From assembly GCA_902623005.1 (NCBI GenBank), contig CACNSC010000010.1, forward strand, positions 1 to 64,000: a DNA stretch of 64,000 nt. The letters run 5' to 3'. Under the pieces are notes generated by a model. The model worked only from the letters and a program-made list of their open reading frames with translations, was not told the origin of the DNA and searched no databases. The first letter of the stretch is position 1. Every line of letters starts with the position of its first letter. The translations under genes were made by a program, and so were the position numbers. Positions 38,660-47,972 of the stretch are shown here, piece after piece. The stretch is from an uncultured Coxiella sp. (GTDB lineage Bacteria; Pseudomonadota; Gammaproteobacteria; Coxiellales; Coxiellaceae).

Positions 38660-40001
38660 AAAAAACCTCGTTTCTTATAACATACCCATGAGATATCAAT
38701 AATAGTAGGTATTCTCGTCAAAATCACTGATTAGAACTGCTATAGAAGGAAATATTAAAGCAAAATTGCACTATTTATTAAATAAACACGTTGATTGAAC
38801 AGGTTCAACAACTGAAATCTATAGTATCTTTGACTAAGATAAAACATTAATCCGATGATAAAAAAATATACCCTATAACTGCTAAGAAATTTATTAAATT
38901 TTTATTTGCAGCAATATATCTCTTATCCACGCTCAATACTCATGAATTTATTTAGCTATACTATTAAAATTCAAAATTATATATTAAAGATACTTACTAA
39001 AATAATAGGTAATATTTGTGATAGTGTTAGTGCCAAAGATATTGGTAGGCCTAATATTATGCAATAACGGACTATATAACTAACGTTCTTATCAGTACCT
39101 CTATTTTTGATATCAGCCAATAGTTATATCAACCAGCCGTTTAAAAAAAAATGTGAATATGAGGCAAGAGAATGAAAAGATTGCGAGTGACGAAATTTTA
39201 TGTTGACGATACTTAATTTGTATTAGACTTTCTTGAGAATGAACTGCAGTAAAAGCTATACTTAAGACTAATAGAATTCTAATATATTGCATCAACACTA
39301 TTCACATTATCAATTTCCACTTTCAAATTGTTATGATTAGCTCGAGATAAAGATGAGTTTATTGAGAACAAATAGATCTTCTAAACCATGATAAATATAA
39401 CACGAAAAAAAATAATAATTTTTTAATCCTGATATCGTAAACTGCACAAGCTCCAATAAACAACACTTATAGGGAGCTAGTGAATACGAGAATTAATATT
39501 AAAGTCGAGATAACATACGCTATGATAAAGATAAATGAATGTTAAAACCTTATTTAACATTCAAATATAAGACAAAAACATGTTTATTGATTGTAACTCA
39601 TCGCTCATGCTCGATACCCATAGCATTAAGATTCTTCTGTTTCATTTCTCGCCAATATAAAGCATCACAGCACTAAAAAAATGATCAGATAATGTCAATT
39701 TTCTACGATATATATGAGCATTTAGGGAAAAATTACTGATGTGCGACAAATTGAAGAGATAAAAGGATATCACATAAGACCACAATTCTCTAAGAATAAG
39801 TAAATAACGCTAAATAGACTCGACTATGGCAAATAAATCAAAGCAGTATGCCATGCTGGCACCCCATAATCATTTACGAGAGTGAAAAAACTCGAAGAAA
39901 TAGCAATCGCCCAAGAGGAGGTTTTATTTCAATTTGTTATTCAGTTTTTTTTGAATAATACTAACTATAATAGTTTAGTCATACTTAAAAGGAGTAATAT
40001 C
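38660..40001. other. Long region with no supported gene
   Basis: 1342 bp of very AT-rich sequence between the divergent ThDP and ABM-fold genes. The only frame of note is a weak minus-strand one at 39113-39298 (61 codons, hydrophobic start 'MQYIRILLVLSIAFTAVHS'), which could be a small exported peptide but lacks other support. No RNA gene or mobile element was recognised. Confidence 0.45.
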
Positions 40002-40307
40002 ATGATCATCATAGAAAGAAAATTCAATCTTAAACCAGACTGCAGAGAAAAATTTTTGAATATACTATCGGATTATTTTGTAAATATAGATAACGACCCT
40101 CATGTGAAAACCTACGCGATTGTGACTACAAACTCCCAAAATAACTGCGTCATCACCAGATTTATCGTCGAAAACTCAGAGTCTTGGGAAAAACGCATGC
40201 AGCAAGAATATGTCTGTGAATTTCTGAAAAAATCTGAGTCCTTAGTAGATTCAATTCAAACTGACACTCAACCAATTATTAAGTTTTACACTGAAGAAAA
40301 TACTTGA
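40002..40307 (+). CDS. Small ABM-fold (dimeric alpha/beta barrel) protein
   Basis: A 101-residue protein with the antibiotic-biosynthesis-monooxygenase-like ferredoxin fold. 'MIIIERKFNLKPDCREKFLNIL' is a first strand and helix typical of these proteins, 'TYAIVTTNSQNNCVITRFIVENSESWEKRMQQEYVCEFL' resembles the family's 'E.W.S..A...H...' segment, and the end is a terminal strand. Members act on quinones or heme or serve as small binding proteins. The frame is open from 39882, but ATG 40002 has a perfect aaaggag ribosome-binding site and the right length. Family assignment rests on pattern only. Confidence 0.62.
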   Translation: MIIIERKFNLKPDCREKFLNILSDYFVNIDNDPHVKTYAIVTTNSQNNCVITRFIVENSESWEKRMQQEYVCEFLKKSESLVDSIQTDTQPIIKFYTEENT

Positions 40308-40342
40308 TTATTAAAGAATGTTTTTATAAAAATAAAGGAGTT

Positions 40343-40370
40343 GAGCATTATAATTTAAATTATGATGCTC
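40343..40370. repeat. Palindromic element B, copy 2 (likely terminator)
   Basis: A near-perfect 28-nt palindrome (arms GAGCATTATAATTT and AAATTATGATGCTC, one mismatch). It sits 36 bp past the stop of the ABM-fold gene and shares the following ~34 bp with copy 1 at 36813. It can form a long stem in RNA from either strand, consistent with a bidirectional terminator or a small palindromic repeat unit. Confidence 0.62.
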
Positions 40371-40616
40371 ACCTTATAAACATGTAACAGCTATCGATCA
40401 GAGTCTAGCAAATGAAGTTTACTTCAGAAATAAGTCACTTCTAAAATTGAATATATTTTCTATATCATACCCCCATAATGAGCGACTAAGCAGGAATGAA
40501 AATAATTTTTAGATAGTTTTATCCGAGATCGAGTGTTGAATTAATCATATGATGTTGCAATATAATAAAAACTACTGCTGATTAGATTCATATCTTCAAT
40601 AAAGCTTTTTGATTGC

Positions 40617-40748
40617 AATAATAGCCAGAATCATCTTAAAGTATGATACGGTCTAGCATCATCACTGTATGGAGCTTCAGAAATGCTTTTACCATTTAGG
40701 GAACCATGATAACAATAAAAAACACTGTAGATTTCGGAGAAAATTGCT
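40617..40748 (+). repeat. Dispersed repeat A, copy 2 (3' remnant of a paralogous gene)
   Basis: Matches 35991-36120. On the minus strand it still encodes the C-terminal end of a relative of the 146-residue protein ('STVFFIVIMVP' before the stop), while the upstream coding part is gone. Confidence 0.7.
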
Positions 40749-41033
40749 GGATGAGTAGCAGGCGGCTTGATGTTTAGCGTTATGAGCACATACGCTGAAC
40801 AGCTATAATAGCAACAACAGCAGCAATAAAAGCAACAGCAATAGGAATAGGAATAACAGTAATATTAAAAACTACAAGACGGGAAATTTTTTCAAACGTT
40901 AGTGATGCAACTGTTAATAACCAAGCATAAGTTTATAACAAAAATCATACGATACTTGCCATGATCATGGACTAAAGTAGCAAAAAACTCGTGGATAATT
41001 TTAGGAGTCAGTAACAGCTCTTCCCACTGACCA

Positions 41034-43052
41034 TTAATCTTCCCCATAAATCTTAGAGATCATTTGCTTTAAACTATCATCCGATGAATCTGTATCACTG
41101 GCCTTTGCGGGATCGGCTTGTTTGGTTTGAACAGGATCTTCCTGATTCAATTTTAATTGTGACATCTGTTTTTCAACATTATCTGTCGATGACTCAGTAC
41201 CCCCGAGCAAATCATCAACCGTCAACGACTTAACACCACCACTCTCTTTGCTGCTCAAAGAGACGCCGCCCGTATCGTAAGAAAAATTTAAACGAATGGG
41301 TACCAGCAACCCTTGACCGGCTGAGACTGTGGTCGAGGTTAAGCTATTAACCGTCTGTAAAAAAGCTACGGTGGTATGATAATCTTTTGCAATCGTCGCT
41401 AATGACTCTTTATCGTGCACCTCGTGATACTGCCAGCTAACTTGCTTTTTACCATCGAGCGACTTTAAATTGTCTTGGAATTTATTAACACTTCCAGCAG
41501 GTAATAATAAATTATATGTACCAGTTGGGCTGGTTGCCCAACGTCGCATACCAGGATTGAGACTGCGGATCTGATTGATAGAGACACCCGATAATTTAGA
41601 GATCTCACCCAAATCCATCTGACTCTGCAATGCGACTATATCAAAAAATGGTTTGTCCGGGATTGGTGGTAACTCAATTCCATACTGTTTAGCGTGTTTA
41701 ATGATTTGCGAAACTGCAATTAAACGCGGCACATATTCACGAGTTTCTGTCGGTAATTGCAAACTCCAGAAATTACTTGATGCACCTGAGCGATCAGCAC
41801 GTTTAATCGCATTGCGCACGGTTCCTAGACCGGAATTATAAGCCGCAGCCGCTAATAGCCAACTACCTAATGATTGATGCAAACGCGTAAGGTAGGCGAT
41901 TGCTGCCTTGGTTGAGGTCAAAATATCACGACGCTGATCATACCACCAATCAATACTGAGCCCATAATCACCAGCAGCCGTAGCAGGCATGATTTGCCAC
42001 AAGCCGGTTGCGCCGACCCGAGAATAGGCAAATGGGTCATAGCCACTCTCAATAATCGGAAGTAGTGCAAACTCACTCGGTAATTTATTCTTCTTGACCT
42101 GCTGATAAACGTATCCGATATAGGGTGTAGCATTTTTTAAGGCTTGCTCAAAAGTCTTCGGGTTACGCAAATAGAGAGTCTGCTGTTTCAAAACTTGTGC
42201 ATTGCGACTGTAATCATTGAATTGATAGCCTGCAATGATACTTTGCCAAACACTGGTCTGCGAAGCTGTACCAGCACTGCTCGCGAAAACATCTTCAGTA
42301 CTGCTTCCACCTCCCGATAATCCGCTACTGGCTGCTTGAGAAAAGACCGGATCAGTTGACACCGACGTTGATGTAGAGGCTATTGGTGGCGGAGCAGCTT
42401 GAGCAGCTGGCGGTGGACTCGGTGTAGCGGGTGTCTTTACAGTACTCGGTTGAGCTATGGCAGCAGTGGTTGCACTTGCTTGATTGGCATTGCTTGTTGG
42501 TGCAGCGGGTGACGAACTATCAGAAGCTAAAGGCGGTGGCGCTGGCAGACCATCCGCCGAATGATAACCACCCGTGTTATACACCGGATGGTAGTCACCG
42601 TATAGCACATGAATTTTATTGCGATAAGGTGATAGCGCCAGTGCCCGACTACTCACGTAGGCAATAACGCCCTTATACTTTGACACTAACTCAATGGCAG
42701 CCTGCTCTGTCGGCAGCTGTGGTGGTTGTGATAAATTACCGCTAAAAACTCGTGCCGACCAATAGCCATTAACTTGCCGTGATGTCCAATTAAAGACCGT
42801 TTGATAAAACTGGTTATACAAGGTTGAACCAGAGGGTTGATCGTAACCACGCACCACTTGTTGATCAATCTTATTGGTCTTACCCAAATAAATCGATTTA
42901 ATTTGCGCTGCAGACAATTGCTTTATCGGACTTGCTGAATTAGTAATGACAATCAGATTATCACTGGCTGCAAACACGACACCAACTAGCCCAAATGATA
43001 GCCACAATAAAATAAAACGTAGCTGATGAATGAAACGTTTAGAAAATCGCAT
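41034..43052 (-). CDS. Fusion: phosphate-binding-like domain + MltD-type lytic transglycosylase + LysM
   Basis: A 672-residue exported protein. A signal peptide (1-28) is followed by a PstS-like periplasmic-binding domain (about 33-151: 'LIVITNSASPIKQLSAAQIKSIYLG', 'GSTLYNQFY', 'GVIAYVSS'). A Pro/Ala/Ser-rich linker covers 165-260. The SLT domain (about 310-430) has catalytic Glu335 in 'IIESGYDPFAYS', then 'GLWQIMPATA' and 'AAYNSG'. One clear LysM ('VHDKESLATIAKDY') and a weaker LysM-like repeat follow, with a charged tail. It would cleave peptidoglycan glycans in the periplasm. MltD normally lacks the binding-protein domain. The start overlaps the upstream porin gene by 14 bp. Confidence 0.9.
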   Translation of the reverse strand: MRFSKRFIHQLRFILLWLSFGLVGVVFAASDNLIVITNSASPIKQLSAAQIKSIYLGKTNKIDQQVVRGYDQPSGSTLYNQFYQTVFNWTSRQVNGYWSARVFSGNLSQPPQLPTEQAAIELVSKYKGVIAYVSSRALALSPYRNKIHVLYGDYHPVYNTGGYHSADGLPAPPPLASDSSSPAAPTSNANQASATTAAIAQPSTVKTPATPSPPPAAQAAPPPIASTSTSVSTDPVFSQAASSGLSGGGSSTEDVFASSAGTASQTSVWQSIIAGYQFNDYSRNAQVLKQQTLYLRNPKTFEQALKNATPYIGYVYQQVKKNKLPSEFALLPIIESGYDPFAYSRVGATGLWQIMPATAAGDYGLSIDWWYDQRRDILTSTKAAIAYLTRLHQSLGSWLLAAAAYNSGLGTVRNAIKRADRSGASSNFWSLQLPTETREYVPRLIAVSQIIKHAKQYGIELPPIPDKPFFDIVALQSQMDLGEISKLSGVSINQIRSLNPGMRRWATSPTGTYNLLLPAGSVNKFQDNLKSLDGKKQVSWQYHEVHDKESLATIAKDYHTTVAFLQTVNSLTSTTVSAGQGLLVPIRLNFSYDTGGVSLSSKESGGVKSLTVDDLLGGTESSTDNVEKQMSQLKLNQEDPVQTKQADPAKASDTDSSDDSLKQMISKIYGED

Positions 43053-44490
43053 CTACACCAAAACCATACAACCAAACGTTTGCTTTACCCGGATCTTTAC
43101 TAAACATGCCATTAGTACCGTCCATTAAATGAATATCTGCCACACTGGCTTTCAGATCGATATGATCAGTCAAGTAATACGCCAAGGCTAAGGTAAATGA
43201 CTCTTGTGCCTCTGCTGCTTCATCATTGTCATCGAGCTGATCTTGATTATCAGTTTTAAGATGCGCGTAGGTAAACGTCGGTAAAAACTTCTGAAGCTGA
43301 ACGCCGATGGTGGCATAAAAGCCCGTGAGCTCTGCAACACCCTTTGGCACATCACGATGAGCATACTCGGCAGAAAATAACAGCTGTTTTAAATTGATTT
43401 TTGTACCAAAGCTGTAAAAAGATGTGTTCCCGTCGGTAAACAGGGTGTCACCGGAAGCATTATTTGTTGCCGTCAAATCAAGGTGCGCGTAGGAGCCTCG
43501 AAATGTCATTGCCGCGTTACTGATGGTTACGGCAGATCCAACTAAGTTGTTTTCATCGTAATCGGTTAACTGCGTGTCACCGTTACCTGAGATAACATCG
43601 TATTGGGAGCTGTCTTGACCAAAGAAAGGCTGCGTCTGCAATGTCCAACCGGAAGATCCAAAGGGCCGTTGATAAATGGTGCTGATACCATTCATGTTAT
43701 AAAAGGGCACAATCCGATAAACTTCATTGGGTAAAAACAAATACGGGTTGGTGTAACCAACTTGGATGGTATTTGAATACAAGTACAGCGGCATGCGCAT
43801 TCGACCTAAATCAATCTTCACATTGTCTACTGGTTTATATTGTAAAAATGCCCAGGTCGCATCGACATCATAAGCTGAGTTACCGTTTGTATCGTCACCC
43901 GATGCGACAAACTGACCAACCACACTGAATTGCTCATTCAAAAAAGCCGACAACTGTAATCCCAAAAGCGTATTTGCATCAAACGAGGGGTTATCGGTAA
44001 CCTGACCATGCTCAGCAATGTTGTAACCGGCGTCGTTATCGGCGTTAGTTTGCGAAACACCCGTTGAAATAAAACCGTTGAGTTTAAAACGATCGTTCTT
44101 AGCTAAAGACACACCAGATTGATCAGTATCAGCGTCTTCGTTAGTCGATGCTGTGTCATCGTCAGTTTCAGTTAAACTACTTGTTGCTGATGGCAAATCG
44201 GGTAAGTCACCTTCCGTCGCCTCACCCGTCACTTCTTCTGCGACTGTGACCAAGGCGGGGTCATCACTGGGTTGGCACCACGCGTACTGATCAGTATCCA
44301 CGTGTGACATGTCAATTAAAACGGAAGATGCTAACGTATCATGAGGCTCTGCAACTGTTGGTTGCGTCATGACTGGCGCCGGCAAATTTACGGCCTGAGG
44401 GTCATTATCGGCATAGCTGTTGGCTAACGGCATGCATGCCATTGCGATTGCACCGACCCAAATTATTGATGGTTGTTTTGCTTGGCTCAT
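43039..44490 (-). CDS. Outer-membrane porin-like protein
   Basis: A 483-residue exported protein. The signal peptide ends near 'ANSYA', an acidic Asp/Thr/Glu-rich periplasmic segment follows (about 60-125), and from 'FKLNGFISTGVSQ' a beta-barrel of about 16 strands runs to the C-terminal Phe ('YGFGVDAIF'). 'LDLGRMRMPLYLYSNT'-like sequence is typical of the Vibrio/Shewanella porin family that is often encoded beside a small PstS-like protein. Here that neighbour is fused into the downstream transglycosylase gene, with a 14-bp overlap. Transport specificity is unknown; phosphate or another anion is possible from context (inference). Confidence 0.85.
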   Translation of the reverse strand: MSQAKQPSIIWVGAIAMACMPLANSYADNDPQAVNLPAPVMTQPTVAEPHDTLASSVLIDMSHVDTDQYAWCQPSDDPALVTVAEEVTGEATEGDLPDLPSATSSLTETDDDTASTNEDADTDQSGVSLAKNDRFKLNGFISTGVSQTNADNDAGYNIAEHGQVTDNPSFDANTLLGLQLSAFLNEQFSVVGQFVASGDDTNGNSAYDVDATWAFLQYKPVDNVKIDLGRMRMPLYLYSNTIQVGYTNPYLFLPNEVYRIVPFYNMNGISTIYQRPFGSSGWTLQTQPFFGQDSSQYDVISGNGDTQLTDYDENNLVGSAVTISNAAMTFRGSYAHLDLTATNNASGDTLFTDGNTSFYSFGTKINLKQLLFSAEYAHRDVPKGVAELTGFYATIGVQLQKFLPTFTYAHLKTDNQDQLDDNDEAAEAQESFTLALAYYLTDHIDLKASVADIHLMDGTNGMFSKDPGKANVWLYGFGVDAIF

Positions 44491-44757
44491 GTCATGTCCT
44501 TATGGTGTGTCCTTTAAAAACAACAGATGTTACAAATAACTGTTTAAAAATAGTACCTTACCACAGTCTCTGTGCAAGTAACAATGGCTCATCCGGGCTT
44601 TCAAATGCAACCGCAACTGGAATCAAAATCAAACTGCGATTGATTATTTTTTGATCAAACTCAAAGTTGGATGATTTATTTTCAACCTTGTTTTTTTAGT
44701 TTAAGACACCATATATAATGTAGACATGATTTTTTGTTCTCAGCCGTAGGAATTTTG

Positions 44758-44988
44758 ATGATGAATACAACGCCACGCAATCCTTTAATAACAGCCGTTG
44801 CCGTACTAGCAACGATCGGTTTGGCGATCATCGGCGTCATTGCTTTATCTTACATTGTTATCTTAATCGCCATTCTTGGACTGGCTACCATGACGATTAA
44901 TGCCGTAAGAAAACGCTGGATGAAATCGCCAGCACAATCACAATCAACAACCGCGCCAGGACGAGTGATTGATCACGACGACCACTAA
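44758..44988 (+). CDS. Small two-helix membrane protein
   Basis: A 76-residue protein with one long or two short hydrophobic helices ('LITAVAVLATIGLAIIGVIALSYIVILIAILGLATM'), then a basic patch ('RKRWMK') and a polar tail ending 'DHDDH'. ATG 44758 follows taggaattttg, a fair ribosome-binding site, and a TATAAT at 44714-44719 is a plausible -10. The frame extends to a TTG at 44734 without better support. It converges on alanine dehydrogenase with a four-base overlap. Family not recognised. Confidence 0.7.
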   Translation: MMNTTPRNPLITAVAVLATIGLAIIGVIALSYIVILIAILGLATMTINAVRKRWMKSPAQSQSTTAPGRVIDHDDH

Positions 44989-46088
44989 TCGAGCTTGGAG
45001 TATTGAATTCCAGTATCTGATGCAACACCGGGGTGCGTCAGTTTTCCTTCACACACATTCACACCATTTCTTAAGTGCAGATCGGTTGTGATTGCGCCGC
45101 GCCAGCCTTGATTGGCAATTTTCATCACAAAAGGAAGGGTTACGTTGTTCAACGCCAAAGTCGATGTCCGCGGTACTGAGCCCGGCATATTGGTTACGCA
45201 ATAATGCACCACACCATCCACAACAAAGGTTGGATCAGAATGCGAAGTTGGACGGCTGGTTTCAAAACAGCCACCTTGATCAATCGCCACATCGACCATG
45301 ACTGATCCCTGGCGCATTTCACTCAACCATGCCTTCGGTACCAGACTGGGTGCGGCCTTACCTGGTATTAAAACAGCACCGATAACTAAATCAGCATTTT
45401 TGACGTATTGCTCCAAATTAGCTCGACTGGCATAAGCCGTGTTCAAACGGCCTCCAAATTGAAAATCTAACTGCTCTAATCTTGGATGTGATACGTCTAA
45501 CACCGTAACGTCTGCTTCCATCCCCATAGCAATTCGAATCGCATTGGTTCCAACTACACCCCCACCGATCACAACCACCTTTGCCGCAGCGACACCAGGA
45601 ACACCACCCAACAACAAGCCAGAGCCACCGTTGTATTTTAGTAAACAATGCGCACCTACCTGAACTGATAATCGACCGGCAACCTGACTCATTGGTGTCA
45701 ATAAAGGTAGTGTATTACGATGATCCGTGACGGTTTCATAGGCAATAGCAATACAACCGGAATCCATTAGCGCTTGCGTTTGTGTCGGATCAGCAGCCAG
45801 ATGCAGGTAAGTAAAGATCACCTGCCCTGCTCGTAACAACGGATACTCGCTAGGCTGTGGCTCTTTCACTTTGACAATCAGATCAGCCTGAGCAAACACT
45901 TCTTCAGCGCTAGAGACCACCAATACACCAGAGGCCTGATAATCCTCATCAGTAAAACCAATCCCGGCACCCGCGTCTTTCTCAACCACCACAGTATGAC
46001 CATGGGTTACTAACTCGTGCGCGTTGAACGGGGTCAGACCGACTCGGTATTCGGCATTTTTAATCTCTTTTGGGATTCCTATGATCAT
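44985..46088 (-). CDS. ald: Alanine dehydrogenase
   Basis: A 367-residue NAD-dependent L-alanine dehydrogenase interconverting alanine and pyruvate plus ammonia. N-terminal 'GIPKEIKNAEYRVGLTP' contains the substrate Arg, 'VKVKEP' the substrate Lys, 'TYLHLAADP' the catalytic His, 'VVVIGGGVVGTNAIRIA' the Rossmann NAD loop, and 'VDVAIDQGG' the catalytic Asp region. Length is standard. ATG 46088 is preceded by aagg; the frame runs three codons further to a TTG. It lets the cell use alanine as a carbon and nitrogen source, which suits an amino-acid-feeding bacterium. The four-gene operon starting at 47141 ends 57 bp before it. Confidence 0.97.
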   Translation of the reverse strand: MIIGIPKEIKNAEYRVGLTPFNAHELVTHGHTVVVEKDAGAGIGFTDEDYQASGVLVVSSAEEVFAQADLIVKVKEPQPSEYPLLRAGQVIFTYLHLAADPTQTQALMDSGCIAIAYETVTDHRNTLPLLTPMSQVAGRLSVQVGAHCLLKYNGGSGLLLGGVPGVAAAKVVVIGGGVVGTNAIRIAMGMEADVTVLDVSHPRLEQLDFQFGGRLNTAYASRANLEQYVKNADLVIGAVLIPGKAAPSLVPKAWLSEMRQGSVMVDVAIDQGGCFETSRPTSHSDPTFVVDGVVHYCVTNMPGSVPRTSTLALNNVTLPFVMKIANQGWRGAITTDLHLRNGVNVCEGKLTHPGVASDTGIQYSKLD

Positions 46089-46145
46089 CAGGGCCAACCT
46101 TACATTGAACTAAAAAAACACACATTAACAAAAAACTTGCTGGAG

Positions 46146-47141
46146 TCAATCACCACTACATTTGAACAGTAACGCATCAGGTACATATTCGAGTAACTGC
46201 TGATGCACCCAGGTCAACATGTGTTTTTCTAGTGATTGGGTATATGAAACCTGTTTATTTTCTGCCTGCAACGGATGAGCTAAAAGCACATCTTCAGGAT
46301 ATAGCGCATGGATTTTGTGAAACATTTTTTCGGGAAACCGCAACAAACCAGTGCTGATCGAATGAATGCTATCTACCGACAGGATGGAAAATACTTGCTC
46401 GAATAATTCAGCATACAGACTCTCAAAATTATCATCATAAATTAATGGATCAAACCGCAAGCCTATCAGCCAGCCGGCAGCTTGCAACTGTGCCATGGCT
46501 TGTAATCGCTGAGCCAATTGAGGCACACGATGCTCAACATGCTTTGAAATTAAGTCTGGCGTTAAACTAAATGCAACAACCGCATTGGTAATTGGTTCAC
46601 AGGCTAATAAGGCTTTAACGTTGGCACTTTTAGTTCGAATTTCGAATAAGGCTGTTGGGTATTGACGAAAGAAAGGCAGGAAATGTTGAATAAACCCGGT
46701 CTTACTTTCTAATGCTAAAGAATCAGCATCATAACCTGAAAAAAAAGTGACGGGCTCATTACCGTGTGCGGCCAAACACTCAATAATATCTTGTTGAAAA
46801 TCTTCGTAATTGACAAATAAAACATAATGAGCACTTTGATACATGCCCTGTAAAAAACAATAACGGCAGTCATACGGGCAATTGAGTAAGTGGGAAAAAT
46901 AATAATTATGACGACCACCAATACCAAATCCCGGCGGCGTTGCTAACACACGGGATTTAGGTTTTTCGGCTAAGATTAATGCCGGATTTTGCTTTTGTAG
47001 ACGAAAGTTCTGTGATTTTCGATTGAAAATTTCACGGTAATGCTCGCATTCAATCACGGTCTTTTGCGACCCATAGCGCTGCAAAATTGCCTTGACACGC
47101 GGGTGTGAAACTATTCTTTTTTCAACATAGATAACTTGCAT
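46146..47141 (-). CDS. Spore-photoproduct-lyase-like radical SAM protein
   Basis: A 331-residue radical SAM enzyme. The [4Fe-4S]-binding motif is 'NCPYDCRYCFLQGMYQ' (CxxxCxxC), preceded by 'PGFGIGGRHNYYFSHLL', both typical of the spore photoproduct lyase (SplB) family. 'EPVTFFSGYDADSLALE' and 'LFEIRTKS' are further family blocks. SplB repairs UV thymine dimers of the spore type, but this organism is not a spore former; related proteobacterial proteins have no proven substrate. It is the last gene of a tightly packed operon (three bases after the nucleoside-phosphorylase-like gene). Confidence 0.88.
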   Translation of the reverse strand: MQVIYVEKRIVSHPRVKAILQRYGSQKTVIECEHYREIFNRKSQNFRLQKQNPALILAEKPKSRVLATPPGFGIGGRHNYYFSHLLNCPYDCRYCFLQGMYQSAHYVLFVNYEDFQQDIIECLAAHGNEPVTFFSGYDADSLALESKTGFIQHFLPFFRQYPTALFEIRTKSANVKALLACEPITNAVVAFSLTPDLISKHVEHRVPQLAQRLQAMAQLQAAGWLIGLRFDPLIYDDNFESLYAELFEQVFSILSVDSIHSISTGLLRFPEKMFHKIHALYPEDVLLAHPLQAENKQVSYTQSLEKHMLTWVHQQLLEYVPDALLFKCSGD

Positions 47142-47144
47142 AAC

Positions 47145-47972
47145 TTACTCGAATCGATAGCGCGCATTGGACAGTGCATGTTCTAATTTTTTTAATACCG
47201 CAGAGGCATCTAAACAACCTTGACAGTATTCAATCACTGGACGCTGTTCAAAAACAACCTGCCAGCGTTGTAATAGAAACTTTAATCGATGCTGTTGATA
47301 ATGGGAAAAACGCCATTGATCAGAGACCGCATCATACTCTTTTAACTCAACACAGGATTGCATAACCAAAGCAGATCGTTGCAGTAAGGCTTGGCGGACA
47401 CTGTCTATTTGGGGTAGCGCCGATTTAATCCAATCTTGCACCTGTTGCGATTTAATAACCGCATGATCCTCATGACTGTGGTCAGACACAACTTTTAATA
47501 CCTGTGCTTGATCCTGGTATGAAAAACGACTCACTGCCTGCATAAAGCCTGCTGACTCCATATCCACTAGCGCGTCCATACAGCGATATTGTGGCTGATC
47601 ATAACACCGCAAAGTCGCAGAGTCGCATGGTAACTTTTTCAGTAAATACGGGTACCAAACCTGCTTATTAGATGCATCTTCTATTTTATTGGCCATGACA
47701 CATTGGCCGATAGAATAATGACTAGAACCTGCAATTCCAATGTTAAAAAAAGCTGCATGATGTCGCACGGGTTGTATCGCGCAATAATGCGCTATTGCCA
47801 TCGCGGCATTGACTTTACCAACACCACTAACCAACAAATGCAGTGATGCATCACTATTATGGTAAGACGTCACCAGAGCATTAGTCGCTTTCTTCATGCG
47901 ATAATGATCGATTAACGGTCGTGCCTCGCAAGGCAAAGCCACTTGCATAACTACTTGTGCTAATTTACTCAT
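47145..47972 (-). CDS. Nucleoside-phosphorylase/MTA-nucleosidase-like protein
   Basis: A 275-residue protein of the purine nucleoside phosphorylase/MTAN superfamily. Visible are 'LPCEARPLIDHY' at the start, 'LLVSGVGKVNAAMAI' (phosphate or ribose loop), 'FFNIGIAGSSH', 'DMESAGFMQA' with the ribose-binding Met-Glu pair, and 'KVVSDHSHE' with the base-contacting Asp. About 60 extra C-terminal residues carry Gln/His/Arg-rich helices. The substrate may be a nucleoside or modified purine. It overlaps the glycosyltransferase gene by eight bases, and the radical SAM gene follows after three bases. Confidence 0.8.
   Translation of the reverse strand: MSKLAQVVMQVALPCEARPLIDHYRMKKATNALVTSYHNSDASLHLLVSGVGKVNAAMAIAHYCAIQPVRHHAAFFNIGIAGSSHYSIGQCVMANKIEDASNKQVWYPYLLKKLPCDSATLRCYDQPQYRCMDALVDMESAGFMQAVSRFSYQDQAQVLKVVSDHSHEDHAVIKSQQVQDWIKSALPQIDSVRQALLQRSALVMQSCVELKEYDAVSDQWRFSHYQQHRLKFLLQRWQVVFEQRPVIEYCQGCLDASAVLKKLEHALSNARYRFE

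Larger units (their letters stand above)
40308..41033. other. Intergenic with palindrome and gene remnant
   Basis: 726 bp with no intact gene. It contains the palindromic element at 40343-40370 and the truncated paralogue remnant in repeat A copy 2 (40617-40748). A short poly-Ala/Thr-like codon run near 40800-40850 ('gcaacagca' type) has no start or stop context. Confidence 0.5.

Noticed and set aside
39113-39298. Small hydrophobic frame in the empty region before the ABM-fold gene
   Set aside because: Signal-like N terminus but no ribosome-binding site, and such frames are expected by chance in very AT-rich DNA.
26993-41033. Possible integrated phage or insertion sequence in the island
   Set aside because: No integrase, transposase, phage structural gene, terminal inverted repeat or tRNA-linked attachment site could be recognised.
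42361-42560. Repetitive Pro/Ala/Ser codons, checked as a possible satellite or CRISPR-like repeat
   Set aside because: It is the coding sequence of the flexible linker in the transglycosylase; repeats are irregular and without spacers.
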